Source: Gnetum montanum (lineage: Eukaryota; Streptophyta; Gnetopsida; Gnetales; Gnetaceae). Taken from it: a stretch of 64,000 nucleotides of DNA. The position numbers and the translations under genes were made by a program. The stretch spans positions 1 to 64,000 of the forward strand of contig MNCI01003364.1 of the NCBI GenBank assembly GCA_015680685.1, in the 5' to 3' direction. The notes under the pieces were generated by a model. It searched no databases. It saw only the letters and a program-made list of their open reading frames with translations, and was not told the origin of the DNA. This document shows, one piece after another, positions 32,353 through 43,296 of the stretch (its first letter is position 1; the number at the start of each line of letters is the position of its first letter).

Positions 32353-32700
32353 TTAACCTTTTGTGGAAGATTGAGCAACATAGTGTAGGTCAAACTTTGC
32401 AATCATCACTTTCCACCTAGCTATCCTACTCAACTCATAGATGTTGTTAGTGATGGCGCGGAGTACATTATTCTTGCAAATGATGTAGACTTGATTACGA
32501 AAGAGATAATGCTGCCATTTATTCAAGGAGAAGACAAGGGCAAGACATGATTTCTCCATGTCATTGTATCATTGTTCATAAGAAATTAGAGCATGGCTTA
32601 GGTAATAAACAGGGATCTCAATTCCATCTTACGTTTTTGACAAAGCATTGACACAATGGAAGAATCAGATGTTGTAAGGTAGATGTAGAATGGTTTATCG
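32353..32700 (-). pseudogene. D canonical gypsy RNase H
   Basis: MEKSCLALVFSLNKWQHYLF corresponds to the E+.CLALV.A..K.RHY block, and NVLRAITNNIYELSRIARW to the PL+.++......GR+ARW block. The first Asp block upstream is degenerate. It is positioned between RT and the additional RNase H. Confidence 0.82.
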
Positions 32701-33992
32701 CTCTGTGGGGGATAAATGGTCAGCAGTTGAGCTAGCTCTTACTTTATGTTCTTGAATGCTTCCTGGCACTATTGGGTCCATTGGAAATGCACATTCTTTC
32801 ATAATAGGTGTTGCATGAATCTCAACTTATCCATTAGCCTTTCGATAAAGCATCTAATGAATTGCAGCCTACCTTGGAGACCTTGTAGTTCGGTAAGGTT
32901 TTTTGGTGGTTGCATGTTAGTTATTGCCTTAACCTTATCGGGGTCTACCTGTATCCCTATTCCAGAGACTACGAAGCCAAGCATTTTACCCATTTTAACA
33001 CCAAAGACACACTTCTTTGGGTTGAGCCTAAGGTCATATTTGAGACAATGTTTAAGCACTAGGTCTAGATCTTTTGCATGTTGTTCATTTTTTTTAGATT
33101 TAACCACGATGTTGTCAACATAATCATTGAGAAAATTGAGCATGTAATCACTAAATATATATGTCATTACTCATTGATATGTAGTGCCTGCATTTTTAAG
33201 ACCAAACGACATCATCATATAGCAGAATGTGCCCCAAGGCGTCATAAAGGTTATTCTAAGTTGATGTTTAGGGTTGATTCGTATTTGGTTGTATCCTAAA
33301 AATCCATCCATAAAGGATAATAGTGCATGCCCAATAGTTGTGTCAATAAGTTGATTGATGCTAGGTAGCAGGAAGTCATCCTTTATAGTGGCTGTGATGA
33401 GATCACGAAAGTCAATGCATATGTGTATGCTACCATTCTTCTTAGGGACTACAATAATGTTTGATACCTAGTCAGAATAGTCAATAGCTCGGATGAAACT
33501 AGCTTGGTAGAGCTTTGTGATTTTAGCACGAACTGCTAATGCCACCTTAGGTTTAACCTTTCATGCCTTTTGCTTCACCGGTTTGATTTTTGCATCAAGA
33601 ATGATGTTGTGTTGGACAATTCGGGGGTCTAATCTTGGCATGTCGGTATATGACCATGAAAATTTTTTATATTGTCTTTTAGTACTTGAGTGATGTCACT
33701 GACAAGTTGTGAGTCTAGTAGAGCACTTAATTTCAATGTTCTAGTTTCATCATTGAATGTAGTAATGGGGACTTCAACAAGAGGATCTTCAGTGATATTA
33801 TCAGCCTCTAGATCTAAAGTTTTAGCCACATTTTTAGGCCAATACAATGTTTCCTGAGTGGAGGCTATTAAATTAGTATAAGCGCATGTGTCTAGATCCA
33901 AGGACTTTAGATTGATTGCTCTTTTTACCTCCCCATATGATCCAGTGAGAGATAATGCTGAAAGGACATTCTTGGTGGCCATGTGCTTTCTC
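32700..33992 (-). pseudogene. D reverse transcriptase exon
   Basis: Starts after the presumed splice acceptor with RKHMATKNVLSALS. The N-terminal linker (33629-33982) ends in NFHGHIPTCQD, where relatives have a (F)AW...DMPG segment. Decayed fingers follow (33160-33600). The catalytic box reads YVDNIVVKS (about 33095-33122), with the second Asp changed to Asn. Then come LRLNPKKCVFGV, MLGFVVSGIGIQVDP and LQGLQGRLQFIRCFI. Block order and spacing are those of Tat RTs. Confidence 0.88.
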
Positions 33993-34539
33993 CTGCCAAT
34001 TTAAACTGGGAATGAAGTAAGTGACATTTTCTTGATGAAAGAATTGTTAAATGTAAACGGGCATCGGATAATTAATTTATGTACTAACGAAATTGCGGAA
34101 CGTAGTGATAGTCATGGTAGTTTTAGGCCGTATCGGGCTAGTAATATTCATGTCATTTTGTGTTATGGATGAGTGTATGTAGCATTGTTAATTTTGTGTG
34201 AACCATAAATTTAAAGGATTTTAAAGTCCTATGGATTTTTATGCATGTTATTATGTATTTTTATATGTTTTTATATACATATTTTTTTTATGTTAACTTT
34301 TCTCCCCTCCTTTGTATATTTTTTTTGCAATCTTTAATATTTTGACCTTATTCCACAAAAATAAAATAAAGAGGAATGTAAAAATAGAACAAAGACAATA
34401 TAAGTAATAACATGAAGAAAAAAATTAAACATTAAACATGGTGAATTAAATGAATAAATATAAAGGTAAAAATAAAATAAAAAAATAACTAAATTGAGGG
34501 TGAACATGGGGTTAAAAAGGGGTTTTGAGATACAAGGGC

Positions 34540-35660
34540 GTCATTTGTGCTAGCATGAGTTCTTGGGCATTTGGATTACAGCATGAGCTAGGGAGTGTTG
34601 TGTGAGTGTCAGCATGAGTGTTAGCATGAGCCATGAAGGGCAAAGGGAAAGCAAGTTGAGGCAAAGGGAAGAGGCAAGTGAATCTGGCGTTCATGGAGGA
34701 GAGTGAAGAGCTACTTCAGCGTCTCCCTCAAGCTAAAATTCCAGCATGGGATGGAGCTCTGAATAGGTCCATTTCTTCCTTTTCTTTCTAGTATTCCATA
34801 CACAGCGTTAGCTAGGGTAGCATGGTTGCTCATGGCCACCATTTTCTTCTATATGTTCAACATGATTTTGAATTGTTTTGGGGATTTAGAGCTTGTTTCT
34901 AGGGTTTGTGGCCTGCTGTATTTTTGGGTGAGTTAGATTTTTTTTTGGTATTTTTATTTTCATTTTGTTTACTAGGGAGAGAATGACATGAGTGCCAGGG
35001 CTTTCTAGGTAGCATGAGCTTTCCCAAGGTAGTGTTAGCGTGAGCTTTCCCAAGGTAGTGTAAGTGCCAGGGCTTCCTAGGCAATGTGAGCTTTTAGGGC
35101 TTCCTGGGCAGTGTGAGTGTAGGGAAGCATGATTAAGCCAAGGAAACCCTAGTGTGAGTGCTTGGGAGATAGGTGGCATGAGTACGTTGTAGGTAGGCCT
35201 TAGCATGAGCACCAGGGATGCCCAGTGTGAGTTGTTTAGGTAGGCCCCAGCATGAGCACCAAGGATGCCCAGTGTGACTTATTCAGGCAGGCCCCAACAT
35301 GAGTGCCAAGAACAAGTAGCATGAGTGCCTAGGTAGGCCCTAGCATGAGTTTTTTAGGCAGGCCCCAACATGAGTGCTAGGAACAGGCAACGTGAGTTCC
35401 TGGGCAAGCCCCAACATGAGTGCCAGGAAAAGCTCAGCTTGAGTGGTCAGGGAAGCATAACATGAGTGTCATGGAAAAACCATAGCATGAGTTCTTGGGG
35501 AACCAACAATGTGACTACTAGGAACAGGTAGTGTGAGTTCCTGGGTAGGCCCCAGCATGAGTTCCAGGAACAGGCAGCAGGAGTTCCATAGGAGTGTGCT
35601 TTTCATGAGTGGTATTTTCCCTTTATCATTCTCAACAGTTACTGGCAATGTGAGCATGTC
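34540..35660. repeat. GCATGAGT minisatellite in D intron
   Basis: Diverged tandem units of about 55-60 bp, clearest at 34990-35600, with recurring GGCCCCAGCATGAG, GTGCCAGGAAC and CAGTGTGAGTT elements. The earlier part (34540-34650) has looser AGCATGAGT copies. The same GTGAG/CATGAG core appears in the LTR hairpins and in the leader at 43010-43210. Open frames across it are a by-product of the repeat. Confidence 0.75.
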
Positions 35661-35962
35661 TAGCTTGTGTCAAAATGTAAACCTGCAAATTGTTCCTTGA
35701 AATGTTTATTCTCTACTGGTGTTTATGTCTACACTATTTTTTTCTTGTTTGTACAAATTTAAATACATTTTTATGAATCTACGAATATTCATGGTTTTAT
35801 ACCTTCATGTTCATTTTATGTTGCTTGCGACAAACTACTGTGTAAACGATTTCAATGTATCCCAGCAAGTGTTAAATACACCAAATGAATATTAGTGTCC
35901 TTATCTCATGGGGTGATGTTATGTATTTAAATGTTGTTTATGTGATTTCATACTATTTTTAG

Positions 35963-38900
35963 CACTTGGACTCTTTACTTACCTAAGGTTTTGGCTGTAT
36001 GGAGGGGGCCTAGACCTTCTCTCCTTGTGGTTGTGCTTGTTGGTGTACTTGCTTAGTTTGGCCCTTTTGGACCAAACATACCTCCTTATGACATGCGCAT
36101 TGGGCCTCATGTGATATGGTTCCATCTTGGTGTTGGTTCATTTTTATCATTTATTTTGCAAAATTTCAGCGTAGTTATATGGTCTCATTTAAGTGAGCAG
36201 TTGGCTCGTGATATCATTGAAACCATGTTACCTGGATCTACGCAAGACATGCTTGCCTTCATTACTGACATAGATGAGAGACTTTTTACAATTGAGGGAG
36301 GCCCTGCCGAGGGTCCTAGATTGACGTGTCCCTTGACTCATGTATGGGAACTACTTACTTGTAGCCATTATAACAGCAACAACACACTTTTTCTAGCCTT
36401 TCGTGTGCACACTCTATTTCAAAACCCTCCTAGGACAATGTATAGAGTGGATAGGTATGCTCTTTTATGCTCTGCTTAATTTTTGATTCTTTTAAAATTA
36501 TATCATTGCCTATGCATAAATATTCTTTTTTTATATAGGCCTCATTTTGATGAGAATGGGATGCATGATGATGACAGTGGGCTTACCTTCGCATGCACAG
36601 TGTTGGAGGCATTTATGGTGGGCCCCATTCTTCATGCTACGGTATTGGACTAGAAAAAAGCGGCTATTGTTGACTACCATAGGCAATTTTCAAGGGCTTT
36701 TGAAAGTTTTCAAGTTCGTGGTTGGTTGCATGAGGATTGGTCCTTTAATGGGCCAATTGTTCCTTAGAGAATTGATCTTGCACCTAATGTGCCTACGCCA
36801 TTTACTGATGGTAAATGATCCCATTCTAGACTCCATTTTCTCTTTGTTGCATCATCATGTACTATGTTTCTAACCTTTCGCTCTATGTTTTTCCTATAAT
36901 AGCCATCTCTTCTAATGAAGTTACCATCGTATCAGGGCGTACTGAGGCCACTCTTTTCATGAAATATGGAGAGACAGAATAGTCACAAGAATGGTTGCAA
37001 AAGAAGGCCTTTGATTTGGTCATCAACCATCTAACCCGTGTGGGTTTGATGGACTTGTTCACTACTCTGACCCCTAACATCCCAGCTACTGAAATGATTA
37101 CCATTGTTGATTCTTTTAGTGACGATGATTCTCATTTCACTACGCAGGTTTAGGGAGTAAAGGTATCTTTCCACCTAAATACTGAGTTCCTTTCCAATCT
37201 TTTTGGTGTACCTATGGATGGTGCCAAAGTGGCAGTAGATAAAGAGACTAAAGAAAGAAAAATCATAAAGGAACTTGAAGATTGGTTAGGTGTGTCTTGG
37301 GGTCCCAAAGGTTTTTCCATGTAAGATGATACTTGATCAACAGAGGCGAACTTCTTGTACCTTCTCTTTTGGGCACGGGCATTCCCTAAATCTTTTTCTC
37401 AAGGAAGAAACCTTAGGATCAAGTCTACACGTATTATACATGCAATCCTAGAGATAGGCATGTGTTATAACTAGGCACAATTTCTTGGGTCTGGCTTTCA
37501 TGGAGAGATTGTTAGGTTACACTCAAACATCAATGCCAAATCCCACTTCACATTTTCCTTCTTCATAGGATACCTACGTAGGTTTGCTAAGTTCCTAGTA
37601 ATTTATGGTGATAGCTGTTATATATTGAGGAATCGTTCACAACTGTCCCGCCCTTGGATTCACCATTTTTTTAGCACCACTAGATCTCAAGACCCACTCG
37701 AAGGCATCGAAGAATCAATGTCTATTACTACTGGGGGTGCAGCTAGTCGTTCCCATCATTCCCGTGATAGCTTTGGATTGGAACCACCTATACTACACAT
37801 GTCTATTAAAGGGGCTAAACATCTTATTTGTGAGACCGTCGGGAGATCCAAGGCGAAGGTGAAAAGAAATGATCACCCAAGGGAGCCTACCCTAGAGGTG
37901 ATACCACCAAGAACGAAGAGGATCTACTTCGTATTGCCAATGGAGGATAACTATTTTTATTTTATTGTTATATATATATATATATATATATAATGTTTTA
38001 GTTTATATGTTTATTAAACATATGTATATGCTATGTCATACTAACACTAGGATTCTGGTGTTATCAGAGGAAAGTCCTAAGGGGGAGACAAAAGCCTTGG
38101 CCTCGATGGTTGAACTAGAAGTGGTCATCATAGGGCCAAAGGAAGAAGGAAAAGAGGGGGAATAAGCAATTGAGAAACCTCTTGTCTCACAATAAGAAGA
38201 TGTAACAAGCATCATGGGGATGAAGCTTGCGGAGGCTTTGGATGCACTTAAGCATTCAAGTGATGAGAGAGGTGTCTTCGATGGACCTTTGCAACTTGGT
38301 GATCCACCCAAGCTGACCAGCAAAGGGCTTTTTGGTATATTCATTTTAGCTCAATCCATGTTGTTGTACCCTTTAGCTTTTATGTGTTGTCTTTGATTAT
38401 CTTGATTTTTCCTAGCATCAGAGGTAGATGTTGAGATTTTTGAGGCACATACATCTCAGGCAGAGGTGTTAGGGTTATAGGCCCTAATTGAGGTGACCTC
38501 CCATGCTTGTCCCACATCAACTGACTAGCTAAGGTCATGGCCTAAGATGCCTAGTAAAATGGAATTTATCACTGGCATCGTTAATGATGTGGTCGCTCAC
38601 CTACAACAAGCTCATCCAGAACTAGGTATATGTTTGTTACATATTATGCCAAGTTTTTGGGTTTATTGTGTTTCTTTGCATTCTTTTTTTTTTATTATAG
38701 TTGATTCATGTATGCGGTACTTACACCTACAGGTGCCAAGCTCCAATGGGATCCTTCTGAGGCTACTCATATTGATGCCCTTCTTGAATTGCTAGGGAAT
38801 ATTGAGCAATTCCCTAGAAAGGTTTACGATGTAGTTTCCAGTTGCATCGTACAGAACGCTAAGTCGCTCTGGACTTGTAGGCATTTAGTTGAGTATCTAT

Positions 38901-39478
38901 GGGATGAGGTGCACTCATTGAAGGAAGTACTAACAAAGGAGAGAGAGGAGAAGAGGGATCTCCAATCCTATTATGATTTTGCTGCAACTAGGCTATTTAG
39001 TGATAGCACCTGGCACACATCTAAGATCACCTATGCACGTTACTGGATAGTTTTGAATAGCAAAGTGCAGGTGACATGGGATTTAGTTGAACAAAGGGCA
39101 CAGATGGATTTTCTAAATAGGAAATGTTACGATTAAAAATCCTTTACTACTAAAGTATGGAAGTGGGGTCAAGACCAAAAGGATCACAAGCATCAGTATA
39201 AGAAATGGTTAAAGGAGGAGTCAGTTGAACATCGCTGGATGGAAATGTTCATTGATGGGCTAGGCTTGCATCATGCTTATGATAGGTTTTCTAGGTGCAC
39301 TAAGGTGGAGGGATCTCCTAAGAGAACCACTACCACCACTTCCAGGGAGGCTTCGATAGGCATGTTTTGTCTTGAGTGTCCTACCTGGACTTCAGTGGAC
39401 AAGGGTGAAACTTTGGCTGGTATTGATCTTGGCCTAGAGGAGGATTGGGAAAATGTGCCTGGGGAGGAGATTCTATGA
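35963..39478 (+). pseudogene. Antisense multi-exon gene inside D intron
   Basis: Plus-strand exons, opposite to D: E1 35963-36454, E2 36539-36810, E3 36903 to about 37930, E4 about 38070-38334, E5 38416-38625, E6 38733-39478 (TGA). The introns of 84, 92, 81 and 107 bases around E1/E2, E2/E3, E4/E5 and E5/E6 begin GT and end AG, and the frame runs on across each. The E3/E4 join is less certain. E1 resembles an FCP1/NIF HAD phosphatase. E3 has an unrecognised region (HLNTEFLSNLFGVPMDGAKV, then FLYLLFWARAFPKSF and RIIHAILEIGMCYN). E6 has a coiled coil (EVHSLKEVLTKEREEKRDL). About nine in-frame stops, mostly TAG, show decay. More exons may lie upstream of 35963. Confidence 0.75.
36000..36330 (+). 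pseudogene. FCP1/NIF-like HAD phosphatase segment (first visible exon)
   Basis: The exon reads SLLVVVLVGVLA where FCP1-type phosphatases have a LLV.DLDG(L/V)L catalytic loop; both Asp positions would be Val. It continues with a linker and then GVGSFLSFILQNFSVVIWS, like the (R)PG...FL.F....F.V.IWS block of the family, followed by LARDIIETMLPG. The resemblance is motif-level and from memory of the family, so the assignment is tentative. If right, the domain is catalytically dead. Confidence 0.4.
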
Positions 39479-40069
39479 TGTTTGGAGGCCAACTTAAAGC
39501 CCTCCTCACTTGTGAGTGTTTTATTATGGCACTTATTTTTGTATGGTTTTATTATTTTCATTGTTAGTGTTATTATTTTTTCATAGTTTTGTATTCATGA
39601 GTTGCTTTATTATTCTTACTTGTTTTTTCTTTGGTTCTTTGTTCTATTATAAGGACATGTTAATGATGGAGCTTGTCCCAGTGAAGCAAGAGTGAATGAT
39701 GAAGAGGATTTTGGGGACCACCCCCCTCCATGAGCTTATTGTTAATTGGGCTTTCGCTATTAAGTGTTTTGGATTTTTGGATGTTTAATGGAAACATATG
39801 ATGGACATATGTAATGATATGGATCTAATCATGGCATAATGTGTTGGAATTTTATTACCATATTGATGTTCATTATATTTTTTATTTTTATTTGTTTTCT
39901 CAAGCATTATCGTGAACATATGCGTGTAGCTAAATGTAAAATGGGAGAACAAAATGTAAATCAAATATTTGTAAAAAAAGAAAGTAATGAGAAGACATGA
40001 AATGAAATTGTAACTTGTAACTTGTAAATGAAAATTTAATGTAACATAACAAGAGTTTGTGAATTTGTA

Positions 40070-40370
40070 ACATGCTGGCTCTAGTTTAAAGCCATTTCAG
40101 GCTGTGTACATCAGTTTAAAGTCATGATGGACTATCACATCTATGTTAAAGAAAGAAGAATCACCAGTTTTAGGTCATAGTGGGCCAAAAGAAATACAGT
40201 TTTAGGAAGCCTTTTAAAAGGAACAGGCCATTTTTGACCATGCCTAGTTTATCATCATTGTTGACTTTTGCTAGTAGTTTAACATCATACTGGATGATTG
40301 GTAGTTTAACGTCATTCCAGACAGTCGAGGGTAGTTCACCCTAACCATTGAGTTGCTTTTTAATCCTTCA
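40070..40370. repeat. AGTTTA..GTCAT minisatellite, intron copy
   Basis: Units such as CAGTTTAAAGTCATGATGGAC, AGTTTAACATCATACTGGATG and AGTTTAACGTCATTCCAGAC recur every 30-60 bp. They are related to the array at 30190-30480. Tandem repeats in noncoding parts of Tat/Ogre elements are an established source of plant satellites. Confidence 0.65.
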
Positions 40371-40422
40371 TAGTTTGACGGGAGGGGTAGGGCATGTAGG
40401 CATGATCTTATACTCACCTTAC

Positions 40423-40880
40423 CCTTCACTAGTGATGTCAAAGGGTAATTCTAACCAAGAGACATCAGTGGGAATGGCTCCTATGTTTTTGTTGTTTGGT
40501 GCTTCCTCAGTTTTAATAGGATCATGAGTTAATGTCGGGTTCATGTCTTGAAGTATGCTCATAGTTCCTTGTTTAGGCTCAAAGAACTCAATTTCTGACC
40601 CTTGATCCATTCTCGAGTGTGAGGAAGTAAGTGATGTTTTCATATCCCCATGTATGATGATCTCATCACCCTCATAAGGTAGGTGGATCTCTTGATGGAT
40701 TGGTAAGGATACGGCTCTAAGTTGAGCTAGCCAAGGAAGTCCTAGAATTAGATTGAACCCTAGCATTTCGTTAACCACTACAAATTTAGGAAATGTGGGG
40801 AATTGGTCCCTTGCTAAGAAATCATGCACTGTATATCCTATTTTAAGGTGAAATAGTAATCAGTTCCGTGTCCACACCAT
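40423..40880 (-). pseudogene. D protease exon
   Basis: The minus frame has FPKFVVVNEMLGFNLILGLPWLAQLRAV, matching the (Y)D.ILGRPWL end block of gypsy protease, followed by an acidic linker (EGDEIIIHGDM). The active-site DSG region expected upstream near 40830-40890 is degenerate. The frame ends LPFDITSEG at the presumed splice donor. Position between gag and the intron is as in Ogre elements. Confidence 0.7.
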
Positions 40881-40889
40881 TGGTGATAT

Positions 40890-42990
40890 TCACAAAACCT
40901 GGTCTAACCTAAAGCCTTTTGGAATGGGGGGCTCATCAGCTATTGCTAAATCTGGGTTGTTAGCCAACTCATAGAATTGATCATGTTTTTGAGATGCCAC
41001 ATGAGACATTTGTTTATGTTTGATTAACTTGACCTTTAGAAGTTGATGTAACAATTGTGAAGGCTTCATAGGCAAGGGTGTATACTGGGTAGGATCCTTT
41101 TATTCGAATGTACTAGTGTGACCCATGTTGGTGTTTTTATTTGAGGAAGATTCATGTGTAGGCATAGGTGTGGTTCTTTCACGGTTGGTTGGGGTAGCAG
41201 GTTGTTTTCCTTTCTATCTTGGATTGTTAGGTTGGGCTATCTCTACCACTTCCACTACCATCATTTTCGATTTATCCTTATCTTTCCTAGTATGTTGGCT
41301 CCTAAAGGTTGAATAAGTTGGGTCATTACTTGTTTGCGTTGCATCTTCTATGTTCTTAATTTGCACGAATGCTTGGCTTAGAGTATGGACACTCAAATAA
41401 TAAAGTTTTGGTTTAATAAAGTCATTCATGGTTGCCTTAAGGATGGTAAGCAAGTATGTTTTAGGGATGGACTCATGAAGTTCATTCAGGGCTGCACTCC
41501 ACCTTTGGATAAATTTTGGTACCGGCTCTAAGGTGCTTGTTTAATCTTAATCAAGCTATCCAGTGTGGCTTCAAGCTTTAGATTATATTTAAAATGGATG
41601 ACAAACTGATGCAAAAAATATTCTAGAGAGGATATGGAGTTATAGGGTGAAGCTTGATACCAGTCTAAAGCCTTTCCCATTAAGGACATAGCAAACACAT
41701 GCAGAATTACATGAGGCCAGGCCTAAAGAAATAAAAATTCTAGTCAAAATGTTACTAGTTGGGTGTTTGGATCTCCCTCTCCATTGTACTTGGTTAACTG
41801 GGGTAATAAGATTCCCTTTGGTAAGGTTAACGATGGGACTGAAGGGTTGATTGGATCATCTTGGTAGAAGTCTAGCACCTTAACTTCCTTAGTATTTACA
41901 GTTTTAAAGTGCTTTACTTACTCAGTTAACAAGTTCATCATTTTCTTTGTGTCTGCCCACTCTTGGGTGGTAGGTAGATCGATGAGTTGAGTGGATTGTG
42001 ATTGATAATAATTCGATTGTTGCATTGTTTGTGGAAAGGGAGACTATTGGATTGTCGGTTGTTGTGCTGGAGAAACATTCAGAGATGGGATTGTAGGGTG
42101 TAGTACACTGTAGTGAGTTGATTAGTGTTGTTGAATAGCTGGTGAATCCCACTACCCAGCCATAGGTTGTGAGGTGACACCCTAAACGTGTTTGGCTGAA
42201 GTAATCAATGGTGCTCCTTGGGTTTGCAATTGTGGTATGTAATGGGTGGACGTGGAAGCTGGTATAATAGATGGCATCCAAATTACCTGAGGTTGGAAGA
42301 TTGATCCTGCATTAGTTTGAGGAGGGGGTTTTTGGGACTCTAATTGCTAAGGTATGATTGAAGTGGACATATCAAATTGAATGTTGGGCATGGAGAAGGT
42401 GGGAATGGAAGTAGGTACTTCTTGTCTAGAAACTAGCGCTCGAGTGTTCACATAGTTTCTTCCAGGAAAGGAGGAAGCATAGTTTCTTCTAGGAAAGGTT
42501 GGAATAATGGGTTTGTATGGGCATGGAGACTGATAGTATGGTATGAATCCCCATGCTCAAATTGGGCTACAAAGTCATCTTCCTCATCTCCACTCTAAGG
42601 CTCTATTGGAGGTGGTTGTAAGGCTTGACTTCTTGCCATGAGAAGCTAAGATATGAGTTGATGATGATGTTCAAAAAGGGTGATTATATCAAATGCTGAG
42701 GGAATGAACTCATGACCTCCTTTGTAAATGCATTCATAGTTTCTCTTTACTTCCCTTTCTACATGATCGATAGGTAGGTTGGCTTGAATCTTCACACAGA
42801 TGAAGTTGTATTGTTCTGGTGTGAGAGTTGCATAAGTAGGGTTTTGCCTTGTAGCCTGAGTGACTGGCACATAGGGCCTTGGGGGTTTATCTGTTCAATA
42901 ATAGTTATGGGTTCCATCACAATCATAGGGTTTGAGGTCTCAGCCCCAAATTCAGAGATTGGTAGTGTCGCAGTGTTGATCTAGGAAGAT
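40890..42990 (-). pseudogene. D gag
   Basis: Minus frames: a leader segment (42646-42870, LTPEQYNFICVKIQANLPIDH), a Gln/Thr/Ser-rich middle (41922-42281), the capsid-like region near 41460-41750 with stops, and LYYLSVHTLSQAFVQIKNIED (41214-41453). A YTPLPMKPSQLLHQLL segment (about 41010-41085) matches the FTPLPM..SQL...L motif of Tat gag. The zinc knuckle normally found just after it is not visible. Gag packages the element RNA. Confidence 0.72.
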
Positions 42991-43268
42991 TCCATAGCAA
43001 GCGTGAATAAACTGGACTGGACGAGCTGAGCATGCATAAGTTAGGTGGTCAAGCTGGAATGAGTAAGTTTGGGCATGTGCAAACTAAGCGTGTGCAAATT
43101 GGCTTAAGCATGAGCAAGCTGATAGCATGAGCAAGCTGAGGTTAGCAAGAGTAAATCAAGTCGAGCATATGCAAGCTAGCTTGACGAGATGGGCTTTAGT
43201 TTTAGCACTTGGCCTATGCAGCATTTGAACAGGTAGCGTGATCAACATTTTGACAGATGATAAACAAG
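42991..43268 (-). other. D leader with GCATGAGC repeats
   Basis: Between gag and the primer site. Contains repeated GCATGAGCAAGCTGA-type motifs (43010-43210), the same core as in the intron minisatellite and LTR hairpins. Confidence 0.5.
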
Positions 43269-43296
43269 TTCAGCCCTCCTTCTAGTGTCAGTTTAC
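43269..43296 (-). promoter_or_regulatory. Candidate primer-binding site of D
   Basis: Reading minus from the LTR end, the sequence after GTAAAC is TGACACTAGAAGGAGGGC. Two G-to-A changes away from a TGGCGC start, it would resemble primer sites of Tat elements. The tRNA cannot be named with confidence. Confidence 0.4.

Larger units (their letters stand above)
33993..40422 (-). other. Presumed intron of D between protease and RT
   Basis: On the minus strand the protease frame ends ..ITSEG followed by a stop inside GGGTAAGGTGAGT. Splicing before GTAAGG (40422) removes that stop. Joining to the base after TTGGCAG (acceptor AG at 33994-33993) gives a Gly codon and continues directly into the RT frame with no shift. 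Ogre elements are known to have an intron at this place. Here it would be about 6.4 kb and contains two minisatellites and an antisense multi-exon gene. Splicing is inferred, not shown. Confidence 0.65.

Noticed and set aside
34886-35657. Minus-strand open frames across the GCATGAGT array
   Set aside because: They are long only because the underlying tandem repeat has few stops; the Leu/Pro/His composition mirrors the repeat unit.
37965-37993. TA repeat as a coding segment
   Set aside because: It lies in the presumed E3/E4 intron of the antisense gene and is a simple (TA)n microsatellite.
33993-40422. The 6.4 kb block in D as a separate LTR-element insertion
   Set aside because: I found no TG..CA termini, LTR pair or target duplication at its edges, and the edges coincide with frame-restoring splice signals. 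A later insertion into a smaller intron is not excluded.
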